Shown: positions 39,650 to 42,811 of the stretch, piece by piece
Layout: every line of letters starts with the position of its first letter
Numbering within the stretch: the first letter of the stretch is position 1
Source: a virus
Length of the DNA stretch: 42,811 bases
Virus record (IMG/VR): IMGVR_UViG_3300031951_000380
Location: 1-42,811 of that record
Direction: 5' to 3' (one strand)
Made by a program: the position numbers and the translations under genes
The notes under the pieces: model-generated
Seen by the model: only the letters and a program-made list of their open reading frames with translations
What the model was told of the DNA's origin: nothing
The model's database searches: none

Positions 39650-40258
39650 TTACACCTCACTTAAACCAGTTAGACTTTGAATTCTAACGGTGTAGTCTAC
39701 TTGAATTACCCTATTCAGTGATTTCTGTACGGGATGGAATATTACGTGAGTTAACAATCTTCCAGTACCTGTTGCACTGTACGCTCTAAGACCAAGTTCA
39801 TCAAAAACGAAATCTCCGTTATTATTCGACGTATTATCAAATGCTTCTTGTCCGGCTGGCTCACCGTAATCTAAAAAACAAGTTACAAAAACATCTGTAT
39901 AATTAGTTCCTGTAACATGTCTAGTCTCGACCCTATTTCTCGTAGGGTCTATATTTGTTCTTTGTCTATCGTTAACGACTTTAGAGAATTTTTCATTATA
40001 CAAAGTTGCATTAGTGCCTGTTGAATTTGGTGTCAAATATGTAATAATTCCGGTAGGATCAATTGTAGTTCCCCCGTTACCAAATACCATTTCTTGTATA
40101 AATCCTTGCCCTTCGTTCGCAATACTTTCAGCAAGGGCAATGCTAATGTTTTCATAATGAATAGCATTTCTTTTATTCACAACGATTTCGCCCGTGTCTG
40201 GGTGCCATATTTTTATATGGCCTTCTATATGTAATCCTGAATGATCTTTACCTTGCAT
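39650..40258 (-). CDS. Virion/tail-fibre-associated protein, 202 aa
   Basis: ATG 40258. 'HIEGHIKIWHPDTGEIVVNKRNAIHYENISIALAESIANEG' starts it, then 'IQEMVFGNGGTTIDPTGIITYL' and 'FVFDELGLRAYS', with a C-terminus 'VIQVDYTVRIQSL'. This is a beta-rich fold often found beside T4-like fibre genes. A late promoter box lies about 20 bases upstream and GCGAG serves as a weak ribosome site. Probably a tail or baseplate accessory protein. Confidence 0.75.
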   Translation of the reverse strand: MQGKDHSGLHIEGHIKIWHPDTGEIVVNKRNAIHYENISIALAESIANEGQGFIQEMVFGNGGTTIDPTGIITYLTPNSTGTNATLYNEKFSKVVNDRQRTNIDPTRNRVETRHVTGTNYTDVFVTCFLDYGEPAGQEAFDNTSNNNGDFVFDELGLRAYSATGTGRLLTHVIFHPVQKSLNRVIQVDYTVRIQSLTGLSEV

Positions 40259-40277
40259 AATAATCTCGCTAATAAAT

Positions 40278-40285
40278 TATTTATC
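40278..40285 (-). promoter_or_regulatory. T4-type late promoter (GATAAATA)
   Basis: GATAAATA on the minus strand, 20 bases before the 40258 start. A 6-bp A/T-only inverted repeat (AATAAT/ATTATT with an 11-base loop) overlaps the box and ends at the start codon, a weaker echo of the 10765 hairpin. Confidence 0.65.
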
Positions 40286-40333
40286 AACACGCATAATACA
40301 CTATTTTAATAACATATCTGTTATTTTTTAAGA

Positions 40334-42811
40334 TTATGGTGTTTTATTAGGCCATGCTCCTTCGTATCTTTTTAAAAATTTTGCTATTGGAGTATTAGAG
40401 AACGATAAGGATTTCCCTGGCTCATTCCAAATCTTCCCTTGTCGTTTAACTATACTAATCTTAGTTCCAATACTTGGAATTTCGCTTAACAATACACCCT
40501 TTGTAGTGCCATCGACTGCAAAATCTGCATCAAATTCAACATCTGCTCCAGGACTTTCGGGTCCGTTATCTAAGCAGTGTACTTCATAAGGATGTTTCTT
40601 TAATCTTCTGTTTCCAGTAAAGAATTTCCACTTATCTGAATCATTAAAAAAGCTATCAGAGCTTATATGATCGCTTGTACATCTATAGTTATAGCTACCA
40701 TAAATTACAATATCTCCTAAATTGTAACTTGTATCTGATGTCCAATCTCCCATTACTAGCCAACCCCCGACAAACACTTCAACATCATCGCACTGTCCAA
40801 ACTGTGTTGGGGTTGATGATCGGCGCCATCCAGTATATAAAGTACTTCCGTCAGCTACGGTTCCTGATGTTAATGCTGGAGTAAACTCTAACGGTACTAA
40901 TTTAGTGCTACCGTCGCTATAATGATTTTCTATAATTAACTCATCATTATAAGGAATAGTTTCTGAAAAACTAATATCTTGTACAAGCATACCAAAACTA
41001 TGTAATGTAGGTACACCTGTACCTAAAGTTCCTCTTCTTAACTGACCTAGAATATTTCCATTTTTATAAAGATATTCTATACGTTCTCCGTTAATTTCAA
41101 TAATTCCTGGAATATTTTTTAAACTTAATGGATCTGCTAACACACTTCCATTAGTAACTTCAATTTCTGAATCATAATAATTTAATTCTCTTGCTAAGGA
41201 AGTTTGCTTGTCAGAGCGTAATCTCTTATAATGCACCCTATTTAAAATATCTTTAAATTGCATGTAACTAATTGCTTGCTCAGTTACTTGATCATTGAAT
41301 ACTATAATCTCAACTATATCGCTAGATATTAGATCTTCAGACAGCATTATTGATTGTTTTAAAGGATGTAAAGAATAATCTACACTATGAGTTAATAATT
41401 TTCTATTCTTAGTTACCCATACATAATCGTCTGAAGACACTGGTGCCTTTAAAGAAAACATACCGGCAGTATTTTTCTTAAATTCATAATAGTCTGCAGA
41501 CATTGGAACTATTGTACCTTGGGATTCTAATTTGTTATTTGTTCTTTCTACATTAAGGATATCATGATTGTAGTATGTAATAACTTCAACCTCAGTACCT
41601 GTTGGATATGACTCTGTAAGTATTAAGTTAGTTACGCCGCCACTGTCAATTTCAATTCTGTAATCAGCATCAGTTAAAATTGCAATAGATAGCACTGTTC
41701 CTTCGACATACGAAGAACTTAACAATGTAACCGATATTCCTGCACCATTAAAAGTATAATCAATCACAGGAGATAGCAGCTTACCATCAACATACACTGA
41801 TAAATTAGAGACAGTTAATGTACTTGGAGTTAACTGATATTGAGGAATATTGTAAGTTAACTGACCTCCACTTAATGTAAAATAAAATGTTCTAGGAGAT
41901 CTTAAAACTTCTTGTCCTACTCTTACAATTGAATTTCTTCCAAACGGTAATTTTTTACCTATAGGAATAGTAAGAGTATAACTAAACACTTCTTCCTCTG
42001 CTTCAAAAGATTCAGATCGAATAATTGACATCTTATCAAGTACTGGTGTTCCTTCAATAATAGGAGTAATTGCATAGGTAATCACAGAATCTAATTCAGG
42101 CGGTGCTGCAAATTTTATTCCTAATTTACCTATACTAGATTCTCCATATGATTCATCAGTTTCAAATAAAACATAGTCTATTGCTTCGCCGTTAACTAGA
42201 ACGAATCCTTCAAAATTACTTGACCAAGATGCTCTAGTTATGAATTCTGTCGAAACACCGTCAGCTATAAAATAATCTAAATCAACTACATTAGATGAAT
42301 TTAATCCAAAAGATGTAATGTTAACTATCTGTGTATTAGACGCTGCTGCTGTTAACTTAACTTCATTTAGTTTCCAATCGTACTGATAATCAACACCTCT
42401 GGTTAAAATTTGATCGTCCAATTTTACAATTAATACAGCATTTCCATTTGGAATCTGATCAAGGGTAAAACTAGATGTTGAATTGTCTCCTTTGTAATTT
42501 TTAGAGATAATTTTTGCAGACCCGCTTGTTGGTCTATTATAAACTTTAATTGCTACAGTGTCAGAAATATGTCCTGGTACAACTTCTTCGGGTGCCGAAC
42601 TTGACGTTGGTGTAACGAATCCGTCACCGTCAATAATAATATCATCTGCATTTAACCCTGTAGCAGATGAATAATCAATTGGTCCTCCGTCAAGACGTAT
42701 GTCATAGTTAGTTTCTAAAGGTTTATAGCTGCCATCGCTTGTTGATCGTCTTACAATAACAATATCATTGCTGTTAATTGTAATTTTATCTTCGGGGATC
42801 ACCACTGTTTG
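40334..42811 (-). CDS. Large virion structural protein (partial, continues past window)
   Basis: 825 codons visible; open to the window edge, with the C-terminus present. Built of repeated beta modules with 'VDY' turns ('LDDQILTRGVDYQYDWKLNEV', 'YVDGKLLSPVIDYTFNGAGI', 'KLLTHSVDYSLHPLKQSI'), as in large tail or baseplate proteins. Near the C-terminus 'WTSDTSYNLGDIVIYGSYNY' and 'CTSDHISSDSFF…KW' resemble a CBM5/12-type chitin-binding module, which may bind surface polysaccharide. The 75-base gap after its stop holds the next gene's late promoter. Exact T4 counterpart not assigned. Confidence 0.8.
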   Translation of the reverse strand, partial: QTVVIPEDKITINSNDIVIVRRSTSDGSYKPLETNYDIRLDGGPIDYSSATGLNADDIIIDGDGFVTPTSSSAPEEVVPGHISDTVAIKVYNRPTSGSAKIISKNYKGDNSTSSFTLDQIPNGNAVLIVKLDDQILTRGVDYQYDWKLNEVKLTAAASNTQIVNITSFGLNSSNVVDLDYFIADGVSTEFITRASWSSNFEGFVLVNGEAIDYVLFETDESYGESSIGKLGIKFAAPPELDSVITYAITPIIEGTPVLDKMSIIRSESFEAEEEVFSYTLTIPIGKKLPFGRNSIVRVGQEVLRSPRTFYFTLSGGQLTYNIPQYQLTPSTLTVSNLSVYVDGKLLSPVIDYTFNGAGISVTLLSSSYVEGTVLSIAILTDADYRIEIDSGGVTNLILTESYPTGTEVEVITYYNHDILNVERTNNKLESQGTIVPMSADYYEFKKNTAGMFSLKAPVSSDDYVWVTKNRKLLTHSVDYSLHPLKQSIMLSEDLISSDIVEIIVFNDQVTEQAISYMQFKDILNRVHYKRLRSDKQTSLARELNYYDSEIEVTNGSVLADPLSLKNIPGIIEINGERIEYLYKNGNILGQLRRGTLGTGVPTLHSFGMLVQDISFSETIPYNDELIIENHYSDGSTKLVPLEFTPALTSGTVADGSTLYTGWRRSSTPTQFGQCDDVEVFVGGWLVMGDWTSDTSYNLGDIVIYGSYNYRCTSDHISSDSFFNDSDKWKFFTGNRRLKKHPYEVHCLDNGPESPGADVEFDADFAVDGTTKGVLLSEIPSIGTKISIVKRQGKIWNEPGKSLSFSNTPIAKFLKRYEGAWPNKTP

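Noticed and set aside
40308-40325. 7-bp hairpin AATAACA/TGTTATT after the large tail gene
   Set aside because: The U tract is on the wrong side for the leftward transcript, and the stem is nearly all A-T, so I do not call it a terminator.
1-42811. tRNA genes, CRISPR arrays, IS elements and integrase
   Set aside because: I looked for cloverleaf ends with CCA-like stems, regular direct repeats with spacers and transposase motifs and found none.

Overview
The window is most likely part of the genome of a lytic, AT-rich T4-like myovirus, probably a marine one. The evidence is a T4-type RNase H/5' nuclease, phage-encoded nucleotide metabolism (ThyX, FolE, QueE, a phosphoribosyltransferase, a HIT protein), T4-type late promoter boxes (GATAAATA or TATAAATA), tightly packed genes with ATGA overlaps, and a leftward tail-fibre cluster whose proteins share an N-terminal module and include a collar domain. 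The exact host cannot be read from the sequence. A cyanobacterium or a SAR11-type alphaproteobacterium would fit the gene set. I see no tRNA, rRNA, CRISPR, insertion sequence, integrase or origin, and no gap over 300 bases without a gene.

Layout. (1) 1-15.8 kb, rightward: early and metabolic genes. They include small conserved phage ORFs, a possible QueD-like T-fold protein, a GT-B glycosyltransferase, a PRTase, a HIT protein, a short UDP-sugar dehydrogenase, FolE, QueE, RNase H, a MoxR AAA+ ATPase paired with a metallopeptidase/VWA protein, and ThyX. Three good sigma70-type promoters lie here, before folE, moxR and the VWA gene. (2) 15.8-18.6 kb, leftward: a glycosyltransferase-like protein, a radical SAM protein and an SDR enzyme. 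(3) 18.6-22.1 kb, rightward from a T4-type late promoter: an unrecognised 450-residue protein, an aspartyl-hydroxylase-like oxygenase and two tandem SGNH-like proteins. (4) 22.1-32.7 kb, leftward: a 2OG oxygenase, three radical SAM proteins, small ORFs, a repeat-methyltransferase fusion and four GT-A-like glycosyltransferases in two paralogous pairs. (5) 32.8-42.8 kb, leftward: structural and tail-fibre genes. The last gene runs off the window.

How it works together (inference). The first 15.8 kb makes or protects phage DNA precursors, possibly including a 7-deazaguanine branch. The 15.8-32.7 kb island sits between thyX and the tail-fibre genes and is packed with sugar-transfer and radical-chemistry enzymes. 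It looks like a cassette for modifying virion surface proteins or glycans. An intrinsic terminator between the fibre genes and the island probably sets how much fibre-operon transcription enters it. At 10.76 kb a hairpin hides a start codon and overlaps a late promoter, the arrangement known from T4 gene e: early read-through mRNA would be silent and late mRNA translatable.
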